A stretch of DNA of 62,797 nucleotides. Source: an uncultured Verrucomicrobiales bacterium. Its GTDB lineage: Bacteria > Verrucomicrobiota > Verrucomicrobiia > Verrucomicrobiales > Akkermansiaceae. The notes under the pieces are model-generated. The model was given only the letters and a program-made list of their open reading frames with translations, had not been told where the DNA came from and made no database searches. Positions 6,452 to 17,465 of the stretch are shown piece by piece. Each line of letters opens with the position of its first letter. The first letter of the stretch is position 1. The stretch lies in assembly GCA_937951675.1 (NCBI GenBank), contig CALFBI010000020.1, positions 1-62,797 on the forward strand. The letters run 5' to 3'. A program made the position numbers and the translations under genes.

Positions 6452-8917
6452 ATGAAGATGAAAAAGCGCTTAGCCTTTATTGTTTTATTCACAGGGATAG
6501 GCTTTGTTTCTGGGCAGGTTTTGCCGGCAGGCTTTGAGAAAAGCAAAGGAGGGGATAAAAAAGTGGCTTTGACTAAGTCTGGCGATCGTATTCCTTATTC
6601 TCAAATCTCCTTAAGTGACTTAGGCCCGATTAAGGTTAAGTATTCGATGAAAGGGGTTAGGAAGGTGTCGAAGGCACCAGCACCAGGCCAGCACCCTAGG
6701 ATGCTTCATAGCCCAAGCGACCGTAAAATGCTGCTCGATATTTACCAGGGAACCGAACAAGGCCAGTTGCTTTGGAAAATGCTGGAAGGGTATACTAATA
6801 AGTTAAAGGGCAAAATTGAAAACAGAAATGAGTATCCCAAGCATCCTAATGGAAAGCCTCTAGCAGCTTATCAACGCGGAGGGTGGGATAAGCAGATTCA
6901 CAACCGTTATAAAGAAATCATAGGCGGTAAATATGAGGATAAACGTCTTAATATGAACGATGAGATGTTTTCGATCATGGTTTTAGAGGCCTTTCGGTGC
7001 TGGGTGATGAATGATCGTGACGCGGCCAAAGAATATCTAAAAGCGACAGAAGTGATCGTGGACCAGCTTCTTAAGCACATCAAGGAAGGTGACCATTGTT
7101 CCTTTATTAGCGCGCATAATATGGGGTTTATTTATGACTATGGACATCCTTTTATGTCGAAGACACTTCGTAATAAAGTGAGGACTTTGATTGCCAGAGT
7201 TTCGGTAAACGCGGCCCATTATGGGACCTTTGTAGATGCCGTTGCAACGACTTCAAATTGGGTGACCTTAGATTCCTTTCAGGCTTTCACTTTAGCCGCG
7301 ATCGAGGGAGAAGAAGGATTCAACAAAGATTATTTTAAAGGCTTTAAGCGAGCTTATCACAACTTCATTACCTATGGCTTTTATGCTTCTGGATGTGGTT
7401 ATGAAGGTTTAGGTAAGAATTATCAATTCAATGCAACTATGGTGCTCCTTGCCAAGAGGGGGATGAATTTAATTGGGCATCCTCATGTGCATGCGTATGC
7501 GAAGAATTTTTTACCAGCAATTAGCCTTCCTCACGGAAATGGATTTGTTGCGACAGATGATTGGGGAGGAACAGGGCTTGATGAGATTAAAGGAGACTAC
7601 CGTTTCAGTGTCATAGATGTGATCGGGCTAAAGTGGATGTATCCGACAGACCCTGGGGTGGATTATGTATGGCGCTCTTACTTCGGAGAGAATTATGAAC
7701 GGTATACAGATGTGCGCTCTGCTGGTTACTATAATACGGCCTTATTTATGATTGGGTTTCCTTCACAACCACTCGAAAAAGCCCCTAGTGTTCAAGAGGC
7801 CGGGATTAAGCTTAACCATTTCTTTCCAGAACGAGGGTATCAAATTTCACGCTCAGACCTGACAAAGGATTCTTTGTTTCTTACTCATCACTGCCGGCAG
7901 GATAATGGTGGACATACTTCAGCAGATCGAAATCATTTTGTATTCGCATCACATGAACGGCTTTGGGGCCGTTCTTTAACAGTGGCGGGGGGATCTAAAT
8001 TCGGAAAAGTGAATGAGTCTCGGTTCTTTTCAACGGTGCTCATCGATAACAAAGGGCAGTGCGGGATGGCGACAGGCTGTTTCCCCGTGCCAGGGAAAGT
8101 GACGTCCCAACATGATTCAAAACTATTCTCTAGTATGACCGGTGATGCGAGCTATGCCTATAGTTGGGAATGGCATTGGAGAAAAGGAGAGGTAGGGAAA
8201 GAGTCCCCGATGTTGAAAAAAGGGTGGGAAAAGGTTTTAGAAACACCTAATGATTTCCAATATCAACCTATCAAAGGAAGACCACATATGAATCAAGCGT
8301 TCTATGAAAAGCCTCATTGGTTGTCTCCAGGGAAAATCCAACATTATGTAAAACGTCCCTACAATACAGTTCAAAAAGCGAAAAGAATCACGGCGATGGT
8401 TAGGGGGAAATCCCCTTATGTTCTCATCGCGGACGATATTCAGAAAGATGAGCTCACACACGAATATAAGTGGATCATGCAGGCGGCAAGTGATTTGGAA
8501 ATTGTTAAATACCACTTCACCAAAGATTCTGATATTCACGATATTTACCTCTGTGGAAGTGAGGTGAAAAGGAACGAAGCTGATAAACGAGTTCCCAAAA
8601 AAGGAGATCCAGTGCTTTTGGTAAGAGTCTTACAAAACGAGACGGAAAATCACTGGGATACTCCTATTGGGAGATTAGAACAGTATATGGATAACATTCG
8701 TCGACCTCAAAAGGCAGGGAAACGTCTCGTGATCACTTCTACTTCAGTCGCTCCTAAGTTTAAGGTGATGCTCTATCCTCACCTTCATGGAGATCCGATC
8801 CCTGAAACAAAATGGGCTCAAAATGGTGAGCAGTTAGGAATCAAAATCGGGGCTCAAGTGGATACCGTAAGCTTCTTCACAGGTGATACGAAAGATCAGC
8901 TTCAAATTATTCGGTAA
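6452..8917 (+). CDS. Secreted heparinase II/III-like protein
   Basis: An 821-residue secreted protein with a signal peptide (MKMKKRLAFIVLFTGIGFVSG). The region from residue about 80 (APGQHPRMLHSPSDR) through about 460 is the alpha/alpha-toroid domain typical of heparinase-type lyases. The following beta-sandwich begins near FPERGYQISRSDLTKDSLFLTHHCRQDNGGH and continues with ADRNHFVFASHERLWGRS, resembling the heparinase II/III C-terminal domain. Such enzymes cleave uronic-acid-containing glycosaminoglycans or alginate-type polymers by beta-elimination; the substrate here cannot be read from the sequence. The gene stands alone between terminators, so no utilisation locus is evident. No Shine-Dalgarno. 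Confidence 0.75.
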   Translation: MKMKKRLAFIVLFTGIGFVSGQVLPAGFEKSKGGDKKVALTKSGDRIPYSQISLSDLGPIKVKYSMKGVRKVSKAPAPGQHPRMLHSPSDRKMLLDIYQGTEQGQLLWKMLEGYTNKLKGKIENRNEYPKHPNGKPLAAYQRGGWDKQIHNRYKEIIGGKYEDKRLNMNDEMFSIMVLEAFRCWVMNDRDAAKEYLKATEVIVDQLLKHIKEGDHCSFISAHNMGFIYDYGHPFMSKTLRNKVRTLIARVSVNAAHYGTFVDAVATTSNWVTLDSFQAFTLAAIEGEEGFNKDYFKGFKRAYHNFITYGFYASGCGYEGLGKNYQFNATMVLLAKRGMNLIGHPHVHAYAKNFLPAISLPHGNGFVATDDWGGTGLDEIKGDYRFSVIDVIGLKWMYPTDPGVDYVWRSYFGENYERYTDVRSAGYYNTALFMIGFPSQPLEKAPSVQEAGIKLNHFFPERGYQISRSDLTKDSLFLTHHCRQDNGGHTSADRNHFVFASHERLWGRSLTVAGGSKFGKVNESRFFSTVLIDNKGQCGMATGCFPVPGKVTSQHDSKLFSSMTGDASYAYSWEWHWRKGEVGKESPMLKKGWEKVLETPNDFQYQPIKGRPHMNQAFYEKPHWLSPGKIQHYVKRPYNTVQKAKRITAMVRGKSPYVLIADDIQKDELTHEYKWIMQAASDLEIVKYHFTKDSDIHDIYLCGSEVKRNEADKRVPKKGDPVLLVRVLQNETENHWDTPIGRLEQYMDNIRRPQKAGKRLVITSTSVAPKFKVMLYPHLHGDPIPETKWAQNGEQLGIKIGAQVDTVSFFTGDTKDQLQIIR

Positions 8918-8933
8918 GTAAGAAAATCTTACT

Positions 8934-8976
8934 ATGATTGCCTGGGGAAGACCCTTTCTTAGGTAATCATTTTTTT
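8934..8976 (+). terminator. Intrinsic terminator after heparinase-like gene
   Basis: ATGATTGCCT (8934-8943) pairs with AGGTAATCAT (8961-8970) with one G-T wobble. An inner GGG/CCC pair lies between them, and seven T follow. It overlaps the last codons of the convergent cytochrome gene, whose lysine-rich tail is encoded by the T run on the other strand. Confidence 0.7.
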
Positions 8977-9569
8977 GTTTTTCGAGATGCTCGAATCACA
9001 ATGAACACCGTTAAGAGAAGTAAAATCCCCCCTATGACAAAATATGGGGGTGAGCTCTTACTGTAATAGTCAGAAAGAGGCTGCTCAGAGACTTGAGTCG
9101 AAGAACTCTCATCGTGTGAATGATCTTCGTTAGAATGAGATGCTGAGTTTTCTGATTTCTTTTCGGTGCTCGCTTTGAGTTCAGCAACAAGCGCTGGTCC
9201 TTGCAGCATAGGTTTCCCGACTTCACTTCGGAGAGCGGCGACTTGATCTGGGGTGATTGCAGAAGCTTCATTTCCAAAAGTATTTCTAATATAAGTAAGA
9301 ACTGCGGCGAGACTTTCGTCATCGAGGTGCGCATTAGGCATCATCGGAGCAGGAAAGTTATATTCTTTACCCGCTACTGAAATTTTACCTTCAAGACCTC
9401 GAAGCTGGATTTTGATGAGAGTGTCGGGATCTCCAGTAACCCATTCAGACTTCGCAAGAGGAGGAGCTAAGAATGCAGCTCCTTTTCCTTCACTTCCATG
9501 GCATGCGATGCAGTAATGATAAATTTCTTTTCCTTTTTCGAGGATAGCTGGATCTATTGAGTCACTCAT
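8967..9569 (-). CDS. Tail-anchored c-type cytochrome without N-terminal signal
   Basis: A 200-residue protein with a single haem-attachment motif CIACH (residues about 20-24) and axial-Met candidates in APMMPNAHLDDESLAAVLTYIRNTFGN, a class I cytochrome c domain covering about residues 8-95. A low-complexity Ser/His/Glu linker (about 125-165) leads to one C-terminal membrane helix (YFVIGGILLLLTVFIVI) with a basic end. No hydrophobic export signal precedes the haem domain, and the frame has a stop upstream of the ATG, so a longer N-terminus is not available. How the haem domain reaches the periplasm is unclear. It lies 50 bases downstream of ligA on the same strand. Confidence 0.8.
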   Translation of the reverse strand: MSDSIDPAILEKGKEIYHYCIACHGSEGKGAAFLAPPLAKSEWVTGDPDTLIKIQLRGLEGKISVAGKEYNFPAPMMPNAHLDDESLAAVLTYIRNTFGNEASAITPDQVAALRSEVGKPMLQGPALVAELKASTEKKSENSASHSNEDHSHDESSSTQVSEQPLSDYYSKSSPPYFVIGGILLLLTVFIVIRASRKTKK

Positions 9570-9619
9570 TTTTATTCGAAAGGGTCTCTCGCTTCGATCT
9601 CCTTGTCAAATCAGCGTCT

Positions 9620-11848
<2,229 letters not shown>

Positions 11849-11923
11849 TTAGAAAGTTTATGCAATGGTAAGCGCCTCAACAGGAATTCTATTCTCTGTT
11901 CGTGAGATTGATACCCAAAATTA

Positions 11924-12985
11924 GTGAATATAGAGAATTTAGAAATCATCAAGTGGATAGGAATCCTCCTTTGCATTACTCAATCTGCCTGTTTCTCAGG
12001 ATTAAACCTCGCCGTATTTGGGGTAAGTCGCTTGAGACTCGAAATTGAAAGTGATGAGAAAAATGATGAAGCGGTTCACCTTTTGAATCTTCGTCAAGAT
12101 TCGAACTACCTGCTAGCCACCATTTTATGGGGAAATGTGTCGGTGAACTGTCTCTTAACAATCCTGACCGACTCAGTCTTAACTGGGGCACTGGGTTTCT
12201 TCTTTTCAACGGGGCTCATTACGATTTTTGGGGAAATCATCCCACAGGCTTATTTTTCGCGGAATGCTCTTCGAGTGGTGAAGCGTTTGGCTCCTCTACT
12301 CTCTTTCTATCAAGTCATTTTATGGCCTTTAGCTAAACCAACTTCATTATTATTAAATGGGTGGTTAGGCTTAGAGGGAACTGAGTTTTTTCGAGAGCGA
12401 TATTTACAAGCTCTTCTGAGAAAACATGTTGAAGACGATGATTCAGAAGTGGGACATATTGAAGGCACGGGAGCTTCCAACTTTTTAAAAGTAGATGATT
12501 TACTCATTTCGGAAGAAGGGGAGCTTCTTCACGAAGGAAGTGTGATTTTCCTGCCAACCGAAAGCGGGAAACCTGTTTTCCCTTCCTTTGCAGAAAACCC
12601 ACGAGATGACGCTTTTGTGAAAAAAATGCGTCGTTCGGGGATGAAATGGGTGATCATTGTGGATGAGCATGACGAACCGATTGTGGCAATTGATACGGAA
12701 GAGTTTTTGAGCGATTTTGTTTTCAAGCCCCGAGAGAAGTTTAATCCTCATCAATACTCTCATCACCCGATTGTGGTTCGAGACCCCGACCAACCTCTTG
12801 GAGACTTACTGGCTCGATTCCGAGTTCATGCAACCCACGCAGAAGACGATGTGATTGATCAAGACGTGATTCTTCTTTGGCATGGTCGCCGACGTATCAT
12901 CACAGGTTCTGATATCTTAGGGCGCCTCCTTCGTGGGATCGTGCAGCGGACCGCAATCACTCCTCATTTATCAAATCAGTCTTGA
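11924..12985 (+). CDS. CNNM/DUF21 membrane protein (CorC/HlyC-like)
   Basis: A 353-residue protein starting at GTG. The N-terminal half (residues 1-150) is a DUF21/CNNM transmembrane domain with the typical FSGLNLAVFGVSRLRLEIE motif, ILWGNVSVNCLLTIL and TIFGEIIPQAYFSR. These proteins are linked to magnesium/cobalt efflux. The C-terminal half has two divergent CBS-like segments (HEGSVIFLPTESGKPVFPSF and HHPIVVRDPDQPLGDLLARFRVH). The terminal transporter-associated domain found in many relatives is absent. Its 3' end overlaps the convergent VanZ gene by 10 bases. Confidence 0.8.
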   Translation: MNIENLEIIKWIGILLCITQSACFSGLNLAVFGVSRLRLEIESDEKNDEAVHLLNLRQDSNYLLATILWGNVSVNCLLTILTDSVLTGALGFFFSTGLITIFGEIIPQAYFSRNALRVVKRLAPLLSFYQVILWPLAKPTSLLLNGWLGLEGTEFFRERYLQALLRKHVEDDDSEVGHIEGTGASNFLKVDDLLISEEGELLHEGSVIFLPTESGKPVFPSFAENPRDDAFVKKMRRSGMKWVIIVDEHDEPIVAIDTEEFLSDFVFKPREKFNPHQYSHHPIVVRDPDQPLGDLLARFRVHATHAEDDVIDQDVILLWHGRRRIITGSDILGRLLRGIVQRTAITPHLSNQS

Positions 12986-13398
12986 GGAGAGTCTGAGAGG
13001 AGGGGGTGTAATTTCCAAAAAGTGAAAGCCCCTGCGAGAGTTCCAATCATATCAGCAAGAAGATCAAAGGGATCATTGCCTGATCGTTCCGGCACCCAAG
13101 ATTGATGCCATTCGTCAAGTATTCCAGTCGCGGTGCCAACGAGAAAGACAATCAAAATGAGAAGGGTCCATTTCGCCCGTTTTTCAAAAAAACTTTTATA
13201 AAGAAAAGCTGACAGCAGACCGGCACCACCAAAAAAATAACCGAAATGGGCTAACTTATCCGAAAAAAGAAAGCCGTCTGGAGTGATTTTGGCCGGGATC
13301 GGGCCATCTGATAAATACCATAAAACCCCAAACCAAAGCCCCCATAGAATTCCCCAGAGGAAAGGAGATTTGGTCCAAGGAGGTAGAGAACAAGACAT
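12976..13398 (-). CDS. VanZ-like membrane protein
   Basis: A 140-residue integral membrane protein with four hydrophobic segments and the VanZ signature: DKLAHFGYFFGGAGLL and GTATGILDEWHQSWVPERSGNDPFDLLADMIGTLAG (conserved D, E, H, S and D in membrane helices). VanZ family members affect glycopeptide sensitivity in some Gram-positives; in Gram-negatives the role is unknown. It precedes the BrnA-like antitoxin gene's 3' end by 43 bases on the same strand. Confidence 0.85.
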   Translation of the reverse strand: MSCSLPPWTKSPFLWGILWGLWFGVLWYLSDGPIPAKITPDGFLFSDKLAHFGYFFGGAGLLSAFLYKSFFEKRAKWTLLILIVFLVGTATGILDEWHQSWVPERSGNDPFDLLADMIGTLAGAFTFWKLHPLLSDSPQD

Positions 13399-13441
13399 AA
13401 GGCCAGCGAGGGAAGGTGGAGAGTCTTTAAAAAGAAAGGGT

Positions 13442-13747
13442 TTAATCCTTATCGGTCTGTTTCGAGCCAGGTTGCTCGGAGCGGCGCATTTCCTCTTCCA
13501 TTCTTTCGCTTAACCATTGCTTCATCATCGATTGATAATTTAAAAATCGCAGTCGAGCCATACGTTTGATACGAGAAAGCATACGAGGGTCGAAGCGAAG
13601 TGTAATCGTCGTTGATTCTTTGGAATCAATGGAGTGGATTGAACCGAGTATGAGAGAAGGGTCCAATTCATGATCGAGCCAGAATTGGTATTCGGCTTCG
13701 CTATTGTCAAAAAGTGGTATTTCGTCCCAAGAGAGAATGGTCTTCAT
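13442..13747 (-). CDS. BrnA/CopG-like antitoxin
   Basis: A 101-residue protein. The acidic N-terminal half (EIPLFDNSEAEYQFWLDHELD) is followed by a ribbon-helix-helix motif (TTITLRFDPRMLSRIKRMARLRFLNYQSMMKQWLSERMEEEM), as in BrnA-type antitoxins that bind both the toxin and the promoter. It lies 10 bases downstream of the BrnT-like gene, the gene order (toxin first) typical of brnTA. Auto-repression is expected from the family. Confidence 0.75.
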   Translation of the reverse strand: MKTILSWDEIPLFDNSEAEYQFWLDHELDPSLILGSIHSIDSKESTTITLRFDPRMLSRIKRMARLRFLNYQSMMKQWLSERMEEEMRRSEQPGSKQTDKD

Positions 13748-13757
13748 AGCTCGGTAA

Positions 13758-14030
13758 TTATTTAAAATCGGCGTAGTGGCGGTCGTAGAAACGCGCCTCA
13801 GAGGGGCTCATCAGACGGGCCGCGATGAGTTGAATGTTTTTACCATCAGTGGAAAAACAAAGGAAAAGGTGTTTATCAGTAATAGAGCGACCTAATGCGT
13901 AATAACGCTGTGGGCCTGTATCCGCATCAGGCAGAAGTCGAATACCGAACGGGTCCTCAAGAGCTTCCTCAATTTCCTGAGGGAAAATCAGACTCTTATC
14001 AAAATGTGAATTGAGGAGATCAAGTTCCAT
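13758..14030 (-). CDS. BrnT-like ribonuclease toxin
   Basis: A 90-residue protein. The motif order FDKSLIFPQEIEEALEDPFGIRLL, RYYALGRSITDKHLFLCFST and IQLIAARLMSPSEARFYDRHYADF matches BrnT family toxins (RelE-like fold RNases): the 'EALEDP', 'GRS' and 'IAAR...SEARFYD' blocks are clear. It probably cleaves RNA and is held inactive by the downstream antitoxin. Upstream, 14031-14111 contains nothing else recognisable apart from the probable promoter region. Confidence 0.75.
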   Translation of the reverse strand: MELDLLNSHFDKSLIFPQEIEEALEDPFGIRLLPDADTGPQRYYALGRSITDKHLFLCFSTDGKNIQLIAARLMSPSEARFYDRHYADFK

Positions 14031-14111
14031 TAAAAGAAGTCTAAACGGGAATCAGGGGGACTGACAACTAAACATCTTCATTCTTCATCAACCTGTGTGC
14101 GAAAGATTCAC

Positions 14112-15950
14112 TTATTGATCTAATAGAGATAACTTCAAGCGACTCACTTGAGAATGATTAAGAATAAAAAAGTTCGAGTCTCCAGATATTTTTCCGAAGT
14201 AGAACTTGGGGTCTTTACCCTGCGAAATGGGAGCGAGCATGAGAGTTAAAGAAATGGGAGAGGCGTGGTCGCTATCAAAATCATCAGGACGGAAAAGAGC
14301 GGTGATCTCAAATGTTGGTTCCTGGAGCGCTTCATAAGCTCCTGCGTGATTAAAGGGAAGCCATTGAGTTACCTCTATCTCCTGCAAAAGTTTAAGGAGT
14401 TTGTTAGCTCGGTGTTCATTCAATAAAGAACTAACATCGCGGTCATGAAAACGAGCCCCCCATTTTTCAGTATCGAAAGTGTAGCGCAAATCAAGACGCG
14501 GAACATTCGTCCCTTGTATTAAAAGGTGAGAAAGTGAGGTAATGGAAAAATCCCACATGAGAAGGTCTCTCCATTGGTGGTCAAAAATAGCGATTTTAGA
14601 AAAGGTTTCGCCGCTAATTAAAATGACCTCTTCTTGGTCTTCACGGTGTAGATAGTATTGAGCTTCTGGAGTTGAGTAAGCTTTGATGATCAAAGAAGTG
14701 TCGTCCTTTGATCTGATCTTAAGTGTTTTAACAGGCTTCAAGCCTGTGATTTTACTCAAAGGTTGATAGGAGAGAAGTTGATCACGGGTTAAAGCCTGGA
14801 AAAGGGCTGCGACCGTATTTTCGTTGGCGTTTGAGTTGGCTTGACCAATGCCCTGCCACCAACGTGGACCTGAGGCGGTTTGCACGATTGCCAAAGTGAG
14901 TGCAGAACGGCGAAATGGACTATCAATCTCAATGTTTTTGATAGCGGAGATGTTTAAATTGGTGACAGTGTGCCGGCGTAATTTTTCGAGAGTGAGCGGA
15001 AGCTGGGGCAGCACGGCCTTCTTTTGGTGAAGTCGAGGAAGCTCAAAAGCAAAAGATTGGTCACTTGTCGTAGCCCAACAGGTTTGGCTTTCGGGCGTAT
15101 CTGGGGTGTAAATACTAAGGGTGACCGGAGCTTGGTCTTGCCCAAACGAGTGGAGAGTGATTTCGGTTGCGATCCCTTGGCTTGTTTGAGGGTTAGAGCT
15201 GACTTTGAGAGCTTCAAGCTGATAAAGAAGAGACAAGAGAGTGACAACACTTTGTTGATCAGCTGGAACTAAGAGCGGCTTGGTTATCTCCCAAGATTCA
15301 TGAGGAGAGTTTCGTTCAACAAAGATACGAGAACCTTGGTGACTAAGTTCAATTTGCTTGATTTGATTAGGGTGAAAGTAAAAGGGCCGGTGATCAATCA
15401 ATCGTGTCAGATTGTCTTTAAAAAGTAGTCGGGTTGATCCAGGGCAGAGAAAAAAGTTTTTTGTTTCTGTATCGAGACGACGAATAAAGCAGGTTGGAAA
15501 AAGGTTTTCTTGCTCGTCTTTATGATACCAAGTGGATTCCGGCCCGAGCTCGTAAGAAACAAGCACCTTCCCATTCGAGTCTTCCATGGTAATGGTGAAA
15601 GTTTCTTGTTTAGTAGCAATGCTTTGAGGGAACTGCTCTGGAGTGACCGGCTCTAAGTTTACAAGAGATTGAGTGTGGTTAAGAATCAAGCCGATATGGC
15701 GGGCATCGATCCGCTCCCCTTGTTGATTCGTCCACCCTTTATTGTTACGCGTGATGAGGAGGGATTTCTTACTGGAGCCGAGCTTAATTGTATGAACATT
15801 TTGGGCCTCGAAGTGCGGATAAAGAAGATCCCCGACCGCTAAGGTAGGCTGGTTTCTCCATAATGATTGAAAGGAGCCCATCTTAAAATGACTTACCGTC
15901 GCAAGGACCGTAAGAACCATGATTAAAAAGAGAGAGAAAGTGAGGCGCAT
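14112..15950 (-). CDS. DUF4340 protein of a Gld-type ABC operon
   Basis: A 612-residue protein starting at the ATG that gives MRLTFSLFLIMVLTVLATVSHF, one N-terminal membrane anchor, followed by a long periplasmic region with repeated beta-rich DUF4340 units (LLYPHFEAQNVHTIKLGSSKKSLLITRNNKGW; VHTIKL/IKQIELSHQGSRIFVERN and later similar blocks). An in-frame TTG at 15971 is possible but less likely. It is the last gene of the operon with the ATPase, permease and GldG-like protein. DUF4340 proteins regularly accompany such ABC systems; the cargo is unknown. Confidence 0.8.
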   Translation of the reverse strand: MRLTFSLFLIMVLTVLATVSHFKMGSFQSLWRNQPTLAVGDLLYPHFEAQNVHTIKLGSSKKSLLITRNNKGWTNQQGERIDARHIGLILNHTQSLVNLEPVTPEQFPQSIATKQETFTITMEDSNGKVLVSYELGPESTWYHKDEQENLFPTCFIRRLDTETKNFFLCPGSTRLLFKDNLTRLIDHRPFYFHPNQIKQIELSHQGSRIFVERNSPHESWEITKPLLVPADQQSVVTLLSLLYQLEALKVSSNPQTSQGIATEITLHSFGQDQAPVTLSIYTPDTPESQTCWATTSDQSFAFELPRLHQKKAVLPQLPLTLEKLRRHTVTNLNISAIKNIEIDSPFRRSALTLAIVQTASGPRWWQGIGQANSNANENTVAALFQALTRDQLLSYQPLSKITGLKPVKTLKIRSKDDTSLIIKAYSTPEAQYYLHREDQEEVILISGETFSKIAIFDHQWRDLLMWDFSITSLSHLLIQGTNVPRLDLRYTFDTEKWGARFHDRDVSSLLNEHRANKLLKLLQEIEVTQWLPFNHAGAYEALQEPTFEITALFRPDDFDSDHASPISLTLMLAPISQGKDPKFYFGKISGDSNFFILNHSQVSRLKLSLLDQ

Positions 15951-15971
15951 CTTAAAAAGAAAAGGTGGCAA

Positions 15972-17465
15972 CTAAGAACGTCGTGAGTTCCAAACAAAAA
16001 GCCCGAGAAGAATAAAGCCGAATGGAAGAAAGAGGAGGTTGATCCGGTTGAGGTAGGAGATTTCTGATTCAACGAGATTAAGTTTGTAAGTGCGAATTCC
16101 GCGAGCACCAATGCCTAAGAGCTCTTCTTTTCCAGCAAGCCAGTCAACAGAGTTACGGATGAAATCAACTTGTTCTGCTCTAATCCGTTTAGGGTCGAGA
16201 AAGGCCGTGTTATTAATGACGATTAGCTTCGAGAGTTGCTCAGAGGAAGCGTCATCAGCAGCGTTCCCTTGGAAGACTGCTGCGGCGAGGTAAGTGTGAG
16301 GAGGGGTATCTTCTTGTGGGTCGAGAGTCGCTGTTTCTTCTCGGAAGCGAGTTTCTCCCCAATATTCTGGCCCGGCTTGAATGAGCGCTAGAGGAGTGGT
16401 TTTCCGGAGTGCAAGTTCGTCATCATTTTCCCGCACTTCGAGAGAACCACTGGAGCCTTCAAAGACAGTTGATTGACCAAAAAGTCCGGTATTGACGTCA
16501 GGCCCTTCAGTAAAGGTTCCTTTCACTTGCCTCCGAAGTCTTCCGTTTTCAGTCGTGAGGATACGGTCATTTCTCATGCTGACTCCTTTTCTGCGAAGGA
16601 AGGCCCGGATTCGTTCCGGACGATGAGCAGGGTTTAAAACAAGCAGGAAAGAGGATTTCGGTTGCAGCCAATAGTCTTCTAGTAACTTGAGTTCATGTTC
16701 TTCGAGGTCATACTGGGGGGCGATAAGGGCAATGCCTGCGGCATCTTTTGGGATCTCGCTAAGCTCGCTGAGATTTTTATTTACCAAGGTGACATTCTCT
16801 TGTCGCATCAGCTTAGAGAGAAGACTCCAGGGAGTGTCTTCTCCATTTTCATCCAAGTTACTTTTATCTTGGAAGAAGTAGAATTTTTGAGTTTTCCCTT
16901 CACAGGCAGAAAGAAGTGAGGTGCTGAGCCGTTCTTCTGTTTCATATGCAATTACCTTATGCTGTTTGTTTTGATTCGTTTTTTGCAGAATAAGGTCTTC
17001 GAGGGGAATATAACGGCGTAGAGAGAGATCAGGTTTAGCGGCAGAGCTAGCATCAATGATGAGAAGGTCTTCGCTAAAGAAAAGTCCGTATTGGGTGCTG
17101 AGCTGTTCGGTAAGGTCGGGATCTCTCACAGGGTCGACTCGGTTGAGGACAAGCTTTCCTTTTGATTTCTCAATAAATTGATCGAGAATAAAATGAATGC
17201 GTTGATGGTGGGGAGAGCTTCTCCGGATCACGGCATGCAGGGTGATCGGTTCTTCTCGTTCTTGGATCAGAGTAGACCTAAGAAGCTTTTTACTTCTATC
17301 GGAAAGGGTGAAGTTTTGATCACCGGAAAGGTCTCGACTGATTCGAGATTGGCTTGCTAGGAAATTGATTCCAATGACCGCAATCGCAAAAAAGAAAATC
17401 TGGCAAAAAACTTGAATGCCAATGCTAAGTCTTTTTAGTTTGGTAGGTTTATTTTGAGAGCTCAT
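15972..17465 (-). CDS. GldG-like ABC transporter auxiliary protein
   Basis: A 497-residue protein anchored by an N-terminal segment (SIGIQVFCQIFFFAIAVIGINFLA) and a C-terminal one (LLFLPFGFILLGLFVWNSRRS). Between them lies the periplasmic GldG-type domain: LSDRSKKLLRSTLIQEREEPITLHAVIR, a segment on DPVRDPDLTEQL, and VNKNLSELSEIPKDAAGIALIAPQYDLEEHELKLLEDYW (Glu/Asp-rich beta-alpha fold). The start overlaps the permease stop (TAATG), indicating translational coupling. In Bacteroidota GldAFG is tied to gliding; here no other gliding gene is visible. Confidence 0.8.
   Translation of the reverse strand: MSSQNKPTKLKRLSIGIQVFCQIFFFAIAVIGINFLASQSRISRDLSGDQNFTLSDRSKKLLRSTLIQEREEPITLHAVIRRSSPHHQRIHFILDQFIEKSKGKLVLNRVDPVRDPDLTEQLSTQYGLFFSEDLLIIDASSAAKPDLSLRRYIPLEDLILQKTNQNKQHKVIAYETEERLSTSLLSACEGKTQKFYFFQDKSNLDENGEDTPWSLLSKLMRQENVTLVNKNLSELSEIPKDAAGIALIAPQYDLEEHELKLLEDYWLQPKSSFLLVLNPAHRPERIRAFLRRKGVSMRNDRILTTENGRLRRQVKGTFTEGPDVNTGLFGQSTVFEGSSGSLEVRENDDELALRKTTPLALIQAGPEYWGETRFREETATLDPQEDTPPHTYLAAAVFQGNAADDASSEQLSKLIVINNTAFLDPKRIRAEQVDFIRNSVDWLAGKEELLGIGARGIRTYKLNLVESEISYLNRINLLFLPFGFILLGLFVWNSRRS

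Noticed and set aside
9032-9334. Other open frames over the cytochrome, ligA and similar genes
   Set aside because: They are antisense or shifted shadows of well-supported genes and have no domain or start signal of their own.
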